Part shown: in pieces, positions 40,375 to 50,521 of the stretch
Layout of the letters: the number at the start of each line of letters is the position of its first letter
Numbering within the stretch: the first letter of the stretch is position 1
NCBI GenBank assembly: GCA_948144175.1
Contig: CANXME010002551.1
Location: 124,001 to 188,000 of the forward strand
Reading direction: 5' to 3'
Length of the DNA: 64,000 bases
DNA from: Closterium sp. NIES-65
Taxonomy: Eukaryota > Streptophyta > Zygnematophyceae > Desmidiales > Closteriaceae
Position numbers and translations under genes: made by a program
Notes under the pieces: generated by a model
Database searches by the model: none
Seen by the model: the letters and a program-made list of their open reading frames with translations, nothing else
What the model was told of the DNA's origin: nothing

Positions 40375-42245
40375 CTAGCACAGTATAGAAGCGCTGATGA
40401 TCACAAGGCGGAAGGGCCTTGGTGAAGATATCAGCAGTGTTGGCCTCAGAGGCCACGTAGGTGAGGCGGAGCTAACCACGCTGCTGCAGCTCACGAGACA
40501 GGAAGTAGCGGAGAGCAATGTGCTTCGTTCTGTGCTCCAGTCTGTGCTCCCGACACAAGGCCAACATGGCCTTATTGTCTATGTACAGAACTGGAGGAGA
40601 ACGAGGCGGCTCTCCTAGGTCACTCAGCACGTAGGTGAGCCAGCATAGCTCCTGTGCAGCCATGGCCCCTGCGTAGATCTCAACCTCACAGCTGGAGCCG
40701 AGAACAGAGGACGAGCGGGTAGACCGCCACGAAACAGAGCCGGAGCCAAGGCTGAAGGTGTAACCCTGTGACGACCGCTGCGTAGCCTGGTCGTCAGCCC
40801 AAGAAGCGTCAGCGTGACCTGTGAGGACTACTCGACGTTGCCCTCCCAGCACTAGCTCCATGCCCGACGTACTGCACACGTAGCGCAACACCCTCTTCGC
40901 TGCAGCCATGTGCTCTGGTCGGTGTCTCCCAGGAGCAACATAGCGTGCCAAGATGCTAAGAGGGTATGCAAGGTCAGGTCGTGTGCAGGTCATCAGGTAC
41001 ATGAGGCAGCCAACAAGCTCTGGGTACAGGCCACTCGACTCTACGGACTCATCCGAAGGCAGAGCTGAGAGCGAGTGGCGAGTAGACAAAGGAGTGGCCT
41101 GATGTGAGGAGTACGTGAAGCCGAAGCGCTGAAGGACCTGCTGCACCATGTGTGACTGAGTCAGGATAATGGTGTGCTGTGCTCTGTCCTGGGTGATCTG
41201 CAAGCCAAGGTAGCTGCGCAGTTCACCCAGGTCTGTGCACGTGTGTCTCTTCTGCAGCTCGGACTTCACGTGGGCGAGTCCAGCAGTGTCAGCAGTGGCA
41301 AAGACCAGGTCGTCGACGTACACGAGGATGTAGAACGGCGGCAAAGAGGTGTCGGTGCGTAGAAACAGCGACGGGTCGGCTGTAGAAGGAGCAAACCCAA
41401 GAGCCGCAAGTGTAGTCCTCAGTGTGTTGTGCCTATTACGGGGCGCCTGGCGCAGACCGTAGATGTGAGGATCTGGGATCGTGCTCAGAAAAGATGATTC
41501 GAATTGAATTGAATGATCACCTGGGTACAACACGAGGTTATATATAGGCTCGACACAAGGCCCCGTAACCAGGTGTTACGCGAAGGTTCCGCGGGTCGCG
41601 AAGCGTCCCGAACAGATCCTTACCGAATTCGGTAGAAGGCCGGTGCACGCAACCTAGCTCGGTGCTATAACTATAATAAAATATAGGAAAGCACCTAGCC
41701 TAGGAAATCAAGCAATTCATGCATGCATATAATCATCCCATGCTAGAAATAGCATAATAAAGTAAAGGCAAGCAAGCATAGCTGGCATAAGCCGTCGTAC
41801 TCTCACAGTAGACTGGCCGCCGGAGGCTCCACTGGGTGCCAAGAGGAAACGACCCAGTGAAGCCAGGAGGGCGGCGCAGCCAGATCTCCTCGTGCAGGCT
41901 GCCCTGCAGGAAAGCAGTGCTGAAGTCAAGAGAGTGGAGCTCGTAGTCGCGCTGAGCGGCTATGTGCAGCAGCACCTGAAGAGTGGTCATCTTTGGAGTG
42001 GGAGAGAAGGTCTGAAAGTAGTCAACTCCCTGCCGCTGACTGAAGCCTCGAGCCACGTAACGCGCCTTGAAGACAGGCGGAAAGCCCGGCGGCCGCTTCA
42101 CCCAGAAGATCCACATTCCACTGACGATGTTCGCCCAAGGTGGGGGAACCTCGTCGACGTAGGTGCCTGTGGACTTCCAGGAAGCCATCTTTGCATCCAT
42201 GGCCGACTGCCACTGAGAGGAGTAGGGACCCTCGATCGCCTCAGC
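40375..42245 (-). pseudogene. RT and RNase H of element C, interrupted by a solo LTR
   Basis: After a TAG (42246-42248) where the relatives have Tyr (TYAEA in A), the frame reads AMDAKMASWKSTG, FKARYVARGFSQ, LDFSTAFLQG and LRRPVY. It is then broken by the 344-bp solo LTR and resumes YGLRQAPRNRH, VYVDDLVFAT, TGHADASWADD and YAGAMAAQELCW. It stops at TAG 40472-40474, where element D has CAG; the homologous tail (TYVASEANTADIFTKAL) continues beyond the stop. Confidence 0.9.
41465..41808 (+). repeat. Solo LTR inside the RT of element C (344 bp)
   Basis: Begins TGTGAGGATCTGGG and ends GTACTCTCACA, with a 6-bp perfect terminal inverted repeat TGTGAG/CTCACA, flanked by GTAGA (41460-41464 and 41809-41813). 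Removing it restores the PVYGLRQAP motif. TATATATAGG near 41534 and AATAAAATA near 41672 fit a plus-strand promoter and polyadenylation signal. No full-length relative is present in the window. Confidence 0.9.
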
Positions 42246-45200
42246 CTACGATCGAGGAGTCGGGACGTCTGGTGCATCCGGGTCTCCCTCAGGGGCAATC
42301 AACGTGGACACGAGATGGGGCAAAGCAGGCGCAAAGCACTGGAACTCCTCCTGCCTGTCCTCAAGGACGTCCGTGCTAAGAGCACACTCACCCCCGACGG
42401 ACGGAGGACAGACAGACTCAGACTTAGCAACAAGACTGGCAGCGTAGTCTAGACGACAGCGAGCAGCAAAGTTGACAAGCTTAGCAACAAGAGCAGATGC
42501 AGCAGCAGACTCAAAGGAAGGGTCAGTGACGACAGTAGTAAGAAGGCGCGTGACCGAAGGACTAGCAGCACGAAGGGAGTCAGACTCCGGGTCAGGAAGA
42601 GAAGGAAGAGAGGACTCTGGAGGAGACGGCATCGGGACACGCAGAGGAGCAGTGGAAGGACGTAGTGCCATCTGGTGTGTGCCGGGGACCGCAGGTTGAC
42701 GCGGACGTGCAGTACGACCACTAGTGCGAGCAGCACGAATAGGTGACGCGGGACGAGACGCAGGCTCACGACGCATAGCAAGACCTCCAGTAGGACTAGT
42801 GTAGGGAGAAGGAGCAGGTAGAGGGGAGGCGGGCGGTAACTGTGACTGTGACTGGACCGGCGGTGGACACTCTAGGGGAGGAGCAGGACCAGTAGAGGGC
42901 GGGAGACCAAGAACCTGCTCCAGGAGCGGAACGAAGTACGGCCTCGGCCGCGCAGCGCCTCTAGAACCAGCAAGTACGGCATTAGTACCCCCAGCGGCAG
43001 CAGAACCTCCAGGTCCAACAGCGCCAACTCCAGGACCCTCAGAAGCACCAGCGCCAGCAGCACCGCCAGCGCCAACACCCCCAGCAGCTCGAGCTCCAAC
43101 AGCACCAACTCCAGTAGGACCGTCAGCACCAGCTGCCTCAGCAGCATCCCCAGACGCATCAGCACCAGTAGAAACACCAGCGCCAACACCCCCAGCAGCT
43201 CCAGCTCCAGCAGAACAAACTCCAAGAGGACTGTCAACACCAGCTGCCTCAGAAGCACCCCCAGACGCACCAGCACCAGTAGAAACACCAGCGCCAACAC
43301 CCCCAGCAGCTCCAGCTCCAGCAGCACCAACTCCAGTAGGACCGTCAGCACCAGCTGCCCCAGCAGCACCCCCAGACGCACCAGCACCAGTAGAAAAACC
43401 AGCGCCAACACCCCCAGACTCAGCAGAACATCTCCAGCGGCGGGCCAACCACACGCGCAGCTCCTGTGGATAGAGCGGCTCCCGCCTCGACGAAGTACCG
43501 CCGGCGGCCACACGAGCAGACCCAGCACCCCCAGGCTCCGCACCCCCAGACTCAGCACCCCCAGGCTCAGCACCTCCAGTCTCAGCACCCCCAGACTCAG
43601 CACCTCCAGACCCGGCACCCGTAGACCCGGCACCCGCAGGCTCAGCACCTCTAGCAGCACCAGAGTCTACAGCTACCTCGACAGGCTCGACTGCGTCTAC
43701 CTGGGACACACCTGAAGGGGAAGGACCCTGAGGAGAGAGGGTGTCTACCTGAGTAGCACCTGGCGCAAGGAAGAGCGGCGGCGGGGGGAGGGGCGCAGTG
43801 CGGTAGGGGAAGAGACGGTAATAAGGCACCGACTCGTCAAAGGTGACGTCCTGGGAGGACAGAACAAGGCGCGTGGTGGGGTGGTAAAACTGCCAACCAG
43901 GCGCGTCAGGGGGGAAGCCAAGGAAGACGCAAGGAACAGCACGGGGGGACAGCTTGTCCGCAGACAAGTCGCGGACAAACGCCCGAGATCCCCAGACCCG
44001 AAACGCAGACGCATCGCCAACCTTCGCTGTCCACCACAAGGCGGGGGAGATCTCTGGCAAGGAGACACGGGGCTGAAGGTTGAGCTGATGCGCGGCGTAC
44101 TGAACCGCAAACGGCCACAGAAAATGGGGGGCAGCCGCATGCATCATGGACGTACGCGCGACGTCCATGACCCTGCCAATGCGGCGCTCAGCAATCCCAT
44201 TTTGCTGTGGAGAGGCCGGAAGCGTGAAGGTCCGGCGGATGCCCTGTGCCCAACAGAAGGCTCCCAGACGGGCAGAGTAAAACTCCCCTCCTCTGTCTGA
44301 GTGCAGACACAAAACAGGAAAGTCCGAGCCGAAACTCTCTCGGAGCTGGAGACGAGCTGCGCGGATCCAGTCGATCAACACCTCAGTGACGTCACCCTTG
44401 CTGCGCAAGAGGAAGAGTGTGGTGTAATGCGAGTAGTCGTCAACGACCAGCAGAAAGTACCGCTCTCTCCCCTGCCCACTGACGCGGGCTGGGCCCCACA
44501 CGTCCATGTGTAGAGTCTGCTGCGGAGCCTCTGTTGGAGGAAACTCGGAGGAGTGAGGGGCGGCGCGCTGTCGCCCCTCGACGCAGGGGACGCAGGTAGG
44601 GCCAGGTCCCGGAGGAAGGGGAGGGAGAGACCGAGGAAGACCAGAGACAAGGACACGGGAGGCCATGCCTCGGAGACGAGGCAAAGAGGGGTGACCAAGG
44701 CGGTGGTGCGAAAGGAGAGTCTGGTGGGACAGCAGACGACACGAGCAGGGGGCAGACTCAGGACCAGACATGGACGCCGCAGCAAACACCTGACTCGACG
44801 CAGCTACCTGGGCAGACTCAGCAGTAGGAGGAGACTCAGCAGTAAGGGTGTACAGGCTCGACCCTGGTCGACGGGTGAACGTGGCCAAGTGTCGGCCTGT
44901 CCGAGCACACCTGCAGTGGGTCACTCGCTGACTCGCAGGAGTGAACTGGTCAACCCCTCGATCTTGTAGGTCCGCTCCGCTCACCAAGTTCATAGAGAAC
45001 GAGGGGAGGTAGAGACCAGACAGGGTGCCAGAGGGGGCTGCAGGGCACGGAAGGACAGTGGAGAAGCTGGCAAGGACAGGACCCCAAGAGGGGTCTGCTA
45101 GGGAGACTGCAACCGGCCGACTAAGCGGCGTAAGAGTGGTGCAGTCTCGAAAGAAGGAGCGGGACGCACCCGAGTCCAGGGTGAAGGTGTGGAAGGCCTG

Positions 45201-46130
45201 AGCCGATGTCGTACCTGAGAGAGCAGACTCACCAGCACCTGGGGCGGCAGACTCACTAGCACCTGGGGCAGCAGACGCACTAGCACCTAGAGCAGCACTC
45301 TCACCAGCACCTAGCGCAGCAGCCTCAATGCCCGGGTCAGGCGGTACACACAGGTAGCAGGCACCCTCAACACTATCAGCAACAGCAAACATGGCAGCAA
45401 GAATAGCATCAAAGTCAAGATCAAAGATAGCAACCCCGGCCTTAGCCAGATCTCCCCAGCGAGGGATCTCTGACGCCTCAGGGAACTGGCAACGCCACGC
45501 GTCCGTCAGGCGACCAAAGCAGCGCTGGGTGGAGTGCGGACCCCCGCACTGCTCACCAGTGCGGTCGCCGGTACGGAGAACGTAAGAGCAGGGACCAAAA
45601 CCCCCACCGCGCTGGCGTGCAGTGTACCACTCACGAAGCTGCTGAGGGGACAAGGTCACACCACTCCGCTGCTGCTGCTGGTGCTGACCACCACCGGCGC
45701 CACTCCTCGACGCAGAGTCGCGACTCGCTCCACCACCGCCGCCTCCGCCGCCGCCGCCTCCGCCGCCTCCTCCACCTCCGCCTCCTCCACTACCTCCGCC
45801 GCCTCCGCTACCTCCGCCGCCTCCGCTCCCTCCGCCACCTCCACCGCCTCCGCCGCCTCCACTACTGCCGCCGCCGCCGCCACCCCCAGCACCACTCCCA
45901 CCAACACCCCCACTCCCTCCACCGCCTCCACCACCACCTCCACCGCCCCCTCCACCTCCTCCAGTGCCCTTGCCCCCCTTGCCCTTGCCGGTGCGGCGTC
46001 TCCCGCTCGGGGCAGACGCAGCGCCGACCGACTCGAAACCAACGAGTTCGGCCGCAGCACCAGAGGCAACAGAGGGCAAGAGGGGGGGGGGGAGAACACC
46101 CCTCAAAGACGGGGGTGCGAGGGTCACCAC
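42246..46130 (-). CDS. Gag C-terminal part, protease and integrase of element C
   Basis: A 1,294-codon frame. From the N terminus: a Gly-rich linker of more than 100 residues, the C/H motif CSYVLRTG...EQCGGPHSTQRCF, the protease site FTLDSGASRSFFRD, the pre-integrase zinc site LLSHHRLGHPS...CVPCVEG, and the DDE core (MDVWGP, HSDRGGEF, PQQNGIAERR). A Ser/Gly/Ala/Glu linker precedes a TAG at 42246-42248 before RT. Unlike A, there is no stop between protease and integrase and no frame change in the linker. This long intact part shows that single-frame translation is the normal plan. Confidence 0.9.
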   Translation of the reverse strand: MVTLAPPSLRGVLPPPLLPSVASGAAAELVGFESVGAASAPSGRRRTGKGKGGKGTGGGGGGGGGGGGGGGGSGGVGGSGAGGGGGGGSSGGGGGGGGGGGSGGGGGSGGGGGSGGGGGGGGGGGGGGGGGGGGASRDSASRSGAGGGQHQQQQRSGVTLSPQQLREWYTARQRGGGFGPCSYVLRTGDRTGEQCGGPHSTQRCFGRLTDAWRCQFPEASEIPRWGDLAKAGVAIFDLDFDAILAAMFAVADSVEGACYLCVPPDPGIEAAALGAGESAALGASASAAPGASESAAPGAGESALSGTTSAQAFHTFTLDSGASRSFFRDCTTLTPLSRPVAVSLADPSWGPVLASFSTVLPCPAAPSGTLSGLYLPSFSMNLVSGADLQDRGVDQFTPASQRVTHCRCARTGRHLATFTRRPGSSLYTLTAESPPTAESAQVAASSQVFAAASMSGPESAPCSCRLLSHQTLLSHHRLGHPSLPRLRGMASRVLVSGLPRSLPPLPPGPGPTCVPCVEGRQRAAPHSSEFPPTEAPQQTLHMDVWGPARVSGQGRERYFLLVVDDYSHYTTLFLLRSKGDVTEVLIDWIRAARLQLRESFGSDFPVLCLHSDRGGEFYSARLGAFCWAQGIRRTFTLPASPQQNGIAERRIGRVMDVARTSMMHAAAPHFLWPFAVQYAAHQLNLQPRVSLPEISPALWWTAKVGDASAFRVWGSRAFVRDLSADKLSPRAVPCVFLGFPPDAPGWQFYHPTTRLVLSSQDVTFDESVPYYRLFPYRTAPLPPPPLFLAPGATQVDTLSPQGPSPSGVSQVDAVEPVEVAVDSGAARGAEPAGAGSTGAGSGGAESGGAETGGAEPGGAESGGAEPGGAGSARVAAGGTSSRREPLYPQELRVWLARRWRCSAESGGVGAGFSTGAGASGGAAGAAGADGPTGVGAAGAGAAGGVGAGVSTGAGASGGASEAAGVDSPLGVCSAGAGAAGGVGAGVSTGADASGDAAEAAGADGPTGVGAVGARAAGGVGAGGAAGAGASEGPGVGAVGPGGSAAAGGTNAVLAGSRGAARPRPYFVPLLEQVLGLPPSTGPAPPLECPPPVQSQSQLPPASPLPAPSPYTSPTGGLAMRREPASRPASPIRAARTSGRTARPRQPAVPGTHQMALRPSTAPLRVPMPSPPESSLPSLPDPESDSLRAASPSVTRLLTTVVTDPSFESAAASALVAKLVNFAARCRLDYAASLVAKSESVCPPSVGGECALSTDVLEDRQEEFQCFAPALPHLVSTLIAPEGDPDAPDVPTPRS

Positions 46131-46659
46131 GAGAGGCTCCTATCGCTAGGAGAGCCTTCTCGAGGAGGTCAACGGTGAGAGTGGTGGGGCAAACTGAGAG
46201 GAAGTGGTCCCTGACTACACAGAGAGAGTTAGGGAGACGGGTGACTAAGTAGTAGAGGGTGATGTACATGGGGGGGGGGGGGGGTTCTTGGCGCAGAACT
46301 CAGCAGGAAACGCAGCGCGGTAGCGAGTGTCACTAGTGCGGAGGTGCGTTATGAGGTCAGGGAAGAGGTACGGTAGCATGAGGCGGCTCAGTGCAGCAGT
46401 GGCAGGGGAAGAGTAGCGTGCAACTACAGCGTCGTACAAGGTCTGAGCACTCTTGTACTGGCTAAAGTGTGCACGCTCAGTGGTCGGTAAGTGGCGTCAG
46501 CATCAGCAGCAGGGGCAGGGGAGACACCAGAAGTGAGGTCAAAAGGAAGAGGCCGTCTGCCCTATCGCACTGCAGGAAAAGCTGCAGATCATCTACCCAG
46601 ACCTCAAAGTCCACTGCCCGACCCTCAGCGTCAAAGGTGAGAACGCTAGGGGAAGCCAT
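46131..46659 (-). pseudogene. Gag N-terminal part of element C, frame-broken
   Basis: The ATG at 46659 gives MASPSVLTFDAEGRAVDFEV, parallel to the Gag start of A. The frame breaks near 46540, continues as LYDAVVARYSSPATAALSRL in another frame, and breaks again at a long C/G run near 46270 before TLYYLVTRLPNSLCVVRDHF. Small indels at simple sequence explain the breaks. Confidence 0.85.
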
Positions 46660-46929
46660 AACAGTAGGAGGCAGGGCAGTGCAGTGGCAGAGACTGTGCT
46701 CTTACCAAGTAGGTGGAGCAATCGGGCTGCTCGGCGGCTCGGCTGTCGGGCGACTCGGCTGCAGGGCGGCTCGGCTGCTGGGCAGCTCGGCTGCTGGGCG
46801 GCTCGCCTGCTGGTGCGGGGCGGCTGGGCTGCTGGGCGGCTCGGCTGCACGGTGCTGGGCGGCTCGGCTGTCGGGCGGCTCGGCTGCTGGGCGGCTCGGG
46901 AGGTCGGGCGGCTCAGGTGGCCGGCGGTT

Positions 46930-47580
46930 CGGCTGCTCGGCGTTGCGGGCGCTGGGAGGCGGGGTCGCAGGTGGTGGCGAGGTCGCAGGTGGCGGCGGGC
47001 CGCAAGGGTGGGCGGGGCCGCGGTGGCGACGGGGCCGAAATGGGGCCTAAGTGGGGCCGTAGAGGGGCCGATGGGGCCGAAGTGGGGCCGTAGCGGGGCC
47101 GCAGCGGGGCCTAAGCAGGGCCGTAGCGGGGCCGACGGGGCCTAAGCGGGGCCTAAGCGGGGCCGACGGGGCCGTAGCGGGGCCGTAGCGGGGCCTAAGC
47201 GGGGCCGACGGGGCCGTAGCGGGGCCTAAGCGGGGCCTAAGCGGGGCCGTAGCGGGGCCTAAGCGGGGCCGACGGGGCCGTAGCGGGGCCGTAGCGGGGC
47301 CGTAGCGGGGCCTAAGCGGGGCCGACGGGGCCTTAGCGGGGCCGTAGCGGGGCCGACAGGGCCGTAGCAGGGCCGTAGGGGGGCCTAAGCGGGGCCGACG
47401 GGGCCGTAGCGGGGCCGTAGCGGGGCCGCAGCGGGGCCTAAGTGGGGCCGACGGGGCCGTAGCGAGGCCGTAGCGGGGCCGTAGCGGGGCCTAAGCGGGG
47501 CCGTAGCGGGGCCGACGGGGCCTAAGCGGGGCCGTAGCGGGGCCTAAGCGAGGCCGTAGAGGGCGGCTCGAGGGGCAGTA
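46930..47580 (-). repeat. GC-rich tandem repeat in the leader of element C
   Basis: On the plus strand units of GGGGCCGTAGC, GGGGCCTAAGC and GGGGCCGAC alternate for about 500 bp. In the sense direction of the element this is C-rich, as in the leader of A and the interior of F. Confidence 0.88.
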
Positions 47581-47699
47581 AGGGCGGCCAAAAGGGGCCA
47601 CTAAGGCGGCTCAAGGCGCTACTCGGGTTAGGAGCTAGGCGCGCTCCGGGTAGGGAAGGAAAAAAAAGTTCGTGGTGGGCCCTAGGCAGTATTCCCACT

Positions 47700-47719
47700 C
47701 GGGAACCTGCTCGATACCA
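47700..47719 (-). promoter_or_regulatory. Primer binding site of element C
   Basis: TGGTATCGAGCAGG on the minus strand, directly after the 5' LTR. Resembles the initiator-methionine tRNA complement. Confidence 0.8.
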
Positions 47720-47851
47720 TGACGAGAAGTGAGAATGGAATGAATGAACTATGAAACAGTTGGGTACAAGTACTAACCCTAACTGGGTTGTACCCTTTAT
47801 GGGCTACCCCACTACAGCCTACACAAATGTATAAGCTATAATGTTCTGACA
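47720..47851 (-). repeat. 5' LTR of element C (132 bp)
   Basis: On the minus strand TGTCAGAACATTATAGC to TCTCGTCA. Followed outward by the CATAA duplication and the resumed gypsy RNase H. Confidence 0.95.
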
Positions 47852-48360
47852 CATAAATCACTACAGTACCTCCGCGCACAGCCACATCTCAACCCACGAC
47901 AGATCCGCTGGCTCGATTTCCTCGAGCCAAATTTCCACTACACGGTCACCTACAAAAAGGGGGCATTGAACATCGCTGACGCTCTGACCCGCCCCACTGC
48001 CCAGATCCACGCAATACTACTCGCCCAGACAAGCCCACTACTGACAGGCCTATTTTCCCACGGGTACCAAACGGATCCATTCTTCACAGGAGGAAATTCG
48101 CAGCAGCAAAGGGAGTCTATTACGTAAAAGCCGGGACCGACCGCATCTGGGTACCAGGGTACACACTGCCACGGGAATTATTATTACAGGAGGCACACGA
48201 CGGAGTTACCTCAGGGCATTCCGGGGTAGAGAAAACACGGCAGCAGCTGCAGCGGTATTATTACTGGCCCGAGATGTTGACCGACATACAACGATACGTG
48301 GCATCGTGTCAGGACAGTTGCAGCCGATACCACCCCCAGAGCGTGCTTGGCAGCAGGTGA
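47852..48360 (+). pseudogene. Gypsy RNase H, 3' part, and integrase zinc region
   Basis: Resumes SLQYLRAQPHLNPRQIRWLD, then FHYTVTYKKGALNIADALTR, closing RNase H. After frame changes it reads GVYYVKAGTDRIWVP, AHDGVTSGHSGVEKTRQQL and RYYYWPEM, the His half of the HHCC zinc site. The Cys half is damaged by a deletion after VASCQ near 48310. Confidence 0.88.
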
Positions 48361-49424
48361 CGATGGATTTCGTCACGGGGTTACCGGCCGGGGCAAGTGG
48401 GAACGACGCGATCCTGGTCATCGTCGATCGACTGACGAAAATGGCACACTTCGCAGCCTGCAAAAAATCAATCACAGCCGAAGAAATAGCACACCTCTTC
48501 ATCTCCACCGTCGTTCGACTACACGGGATACCAGCAGCGATCATCAGCGACCGAGACACGAAATTCACTAGCAACTTCTGGCGGAACATGTGGCAACGAT
48601 ACGGCACGCGAGTACAGTTCAGTTCCTCATACCACCCTGAGACCGACGGACAGACAGAGAGGACAAATCAGACAATGGAACAACTCATTCGGGCCACGTG
48701 CGACGACCCCACCACTTGGGAACAGCAACTGCCGCTCATTGAGTTCGCGTATAATAACTCACCCTCCGCCACAACCCAACAATCGTCGTTTTACCTGAAC
48801 CACAGACAAGACCCGACAGTACCCATGACCCCGAATCCCGACAACTGGGTGCCACGAGCACAACAGTTCGCCGAAATTTTACAAGCAGCACGGACCCGGC
48901 CAGCAGACGCAATAAAAAAATCAAACATCATCGCTAAACGTAACGCCGATCGCCACCGCCGACTTGTTACTTACCAGCCGGACGACCTAGTTTTACTTGA
49001 CACCCAGAACCTCCGCCTGCCCATCACCCCAAAACTTCGCCCCCGATATTGTGGACCATTCCGCATCAGCCTCATGATAACGCCCGTCACCGCCCATCTC
49101 CTCCTCCCCGCTGACTGGTACGTCAGCCCGTTCTTCCACGTCAGCCTACTTCGCCCCTACGTACCGTCCACAAGCCAACTGCCACGTAATCGCCCAGCCA
49201 GCATGACACGACCGCCGACCGAACCAATCATCACATTCGAGAAAATTCTGAGCCACAGATTTCGTGACCCTCGAGGAGCCCGAAAGATCGAGTTCCTGAT
49301 CCGTTGGAAAGACCGTATACCCACCGAAGACGACTGGGTTCCCCTGGACAGAGCCGACAACCACCCCGTCCTTACAGAGTATCTGCGCAGCCGAAACTTC
49401 AGGGATCTACACGCACTTTCGTAA
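48306..49424 (+). CDS. Gypsy integrase core with C-terminal chromodomain
   Basis: A single open frame. The DDE core is visible as VTMDFVTGLP, SDRDTKFTSNFW and ETDGQTERTNQ. A GPY-like segment follows (PRYCGPFRISL, FFHVSLLRPY), and then a chromodomain, FEKILSHRF...KIEFLIRWKDR...EDDWVPL. Chromodomains in this position define chromoviruses and, in characterised relatives, guide insertion to methylated-histone chromatin. The zinc domain upstream is damaged, so the protein is unlikely to work. Stop at 49422-49424. Confidence 0.9.
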   Translation: MSGQLQPIPPPERAWQQVTMDFVTGLPAGASGNDAILVIVDRLTKMAHFAACKKSITAEEIAHLFISTVVRLHGIPAAIISDRDTKFTSNFWRNMWQRYGTRVQFSSSYHPETDGQTERTNQTMEQLIRATCDDPTTWEQQLPLIEFAYNNSPSATTQQSSFYLNHRQDPTVPMTPNPDNWVPRAQQFAEILQAARTRPADAIKKSNIIAKRNADRHRRLVTYQPDDLVLLDTQNLRLPITPKLRPRYCGPFRISLMITPVTAHLLLPADWYVSPFFHVSLLRPYVPSTSQLPRNRPASMTRPPTEPIITFEKILSHRFRDPRGARKIEFLIRWKDRIPTEDDWVPLDRADNHPVLTEYLRSRNFRDLHALS

Positions 49425-49456
49425 GGAGGACCTCCTTGGGGGGGGGGGGGGGGTAG

Positions 49457-49810
49457 TGTAAGGAAAAATCCTTTTCTTTACTTCGCGTCCCCTTTCAGCG
49501 CGTACACCACTGTAGCACCACAGTCAGCATCGTTACCACTCGCAACCCTCGCATCGACAATCCTCCCGCCACCTTCGCACGTCGCACCCCGACCTCACGG
49601 CTCGGCGGGTAACCCGCGCTTCGGGCCTGCGCTTCGACATTTCCCCAAGCCTCAGTCCCAGGCCCGTCGCGCGACAACCACAGTCCATTACCGTTACCAC
49701 CGTAGTTTCGCTATATATTCTTCGCTCATGCCTTCGCTCATGCCTTCGCTCATTGTACTCTTGCTTCGATAGTGCAATTCTCGCTCGATCACTCAATTGC
49801 ACTCGTAACA
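49457..49810 (+). repeat. 3' LTR of the gypsy element (354 bp)
   Basis: Preceded by a long G run. Carries a 12-bp tandem duplication (CGCTCATGCCTT) absent from the 5' copy. Followed by AGTGA. Confidence 0.95.
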
Positions 49811-49815
49811 AGTGA

Positions 49816-50521
49816 CTTTTTTGCACGGGGCTTCACAAGGTGGCTCCTACCGTATGTGACTGTTTTAGTATTTTCGCATTTGCTAATTCGTTTTCTAATA
49901 ATACCATGATATAAACTTCTGTATACCTACAACAGTTGTAGCAGTCGGCATGTACACGCTTCTTCCTAATTTGACCGTTTCGATTAATTTCACGGCACCT
50001 TCGCTCTCCCCGAGCCGCAACGATCTCACAGATTCCAGCTAGCCGAGTCGCACATTTTCCCCCAGAAATTGGATCAGGAAGTGGAGACGGGGAGGGTGCT
50101 GCGGAGAGAGCTCTCAAGGTGGCAAGAATCTAGACCCAATTTCAACAGTTCACATGCTCTTCCACAGGTTGTTCTTTCCTTAGTTCCAGCATCCCCCTTC
50201 AAGGATTTGCCGAGTATAGCACGAGGTGGTTTCCGACACGATGCGTGAGGTTCATGTTCTGGATCATAGTTCTTTCGGTTTCTTCCTTACAAAGTCATCT
50301 CTGTGCTCAGTCGTCACTAACCTAACAATCCCGCGCTGCAACAGCCCTGGTCCTTAATTGGCGTACTGCCATTACGATCGTTTATCGTGAGCGTGTTTCC
50401 TACAGAACCAGAAAGTCGCCAAACCAAGTGCGTATTTCGAAGACCGCCCGTGCTGGGAACAGCCTTACAGGCAAAGCAGACTGCGCATCTTTTGCTTTAC
50501 ACTTACATCCTGTACAGCGAT
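49816..50521. other. Upstream region of the polygalacturonase gene
   Basis: About 700 bp of unique sequence with no other gene. The promoter of the downstream gene should be here, directly beside the gypsy LTR. An open frame extends upstream of the chosen ATG as far as 50387. Confidence 0.5.

Larger units (their letters stand above)
39995..47851 (-). mobile_element. Ty1/copia retrotransposon C, nested in gypsy RNase H
   Basis: 7,857-bp element in minus orientation with 132-bp LTRs (39995-40126 and 47720-47851), flanked by CATAA. The primer site TGGTATCGAGCAGG adjoins the right LTR, and the purine tract CTATGGGGGTG adjoins the left LTR. It has the same domain order as A but is clearly diverged. 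Defects are frame breaks in the gag N-terminal half, a Tyr-to-stop change before RT, a solo LTR inside RT and a TAG in RNase H. The LTRs differ at five positions, all transitions. Confidence 0.96.
34533..49810 (+). mobile_element. Ty3/gypsy chromovirus-type retrotransposon with nested insertions
   Basis: 15.3 kb between LTRs 34533-34874 (342 bp) and 49457-49810 (354 bp), flanked by AGTGA (34528-34532 and 49811-49815). Removing nested elements E, C and the MITE with their duplications leaves about 5.5 kb, a normal gypsy size. The order Gag, protease, RT, RNase H, integrase and the C-terminal chromodomain mark it as a chromovirus. Stops and frameshifts in gag, protease/RT and the integrase zinc site show it is dead. 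The LTRs differ at roughly 20 positions by hand count plus a 12-bp tandem duplication. Confidence 0.95.
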
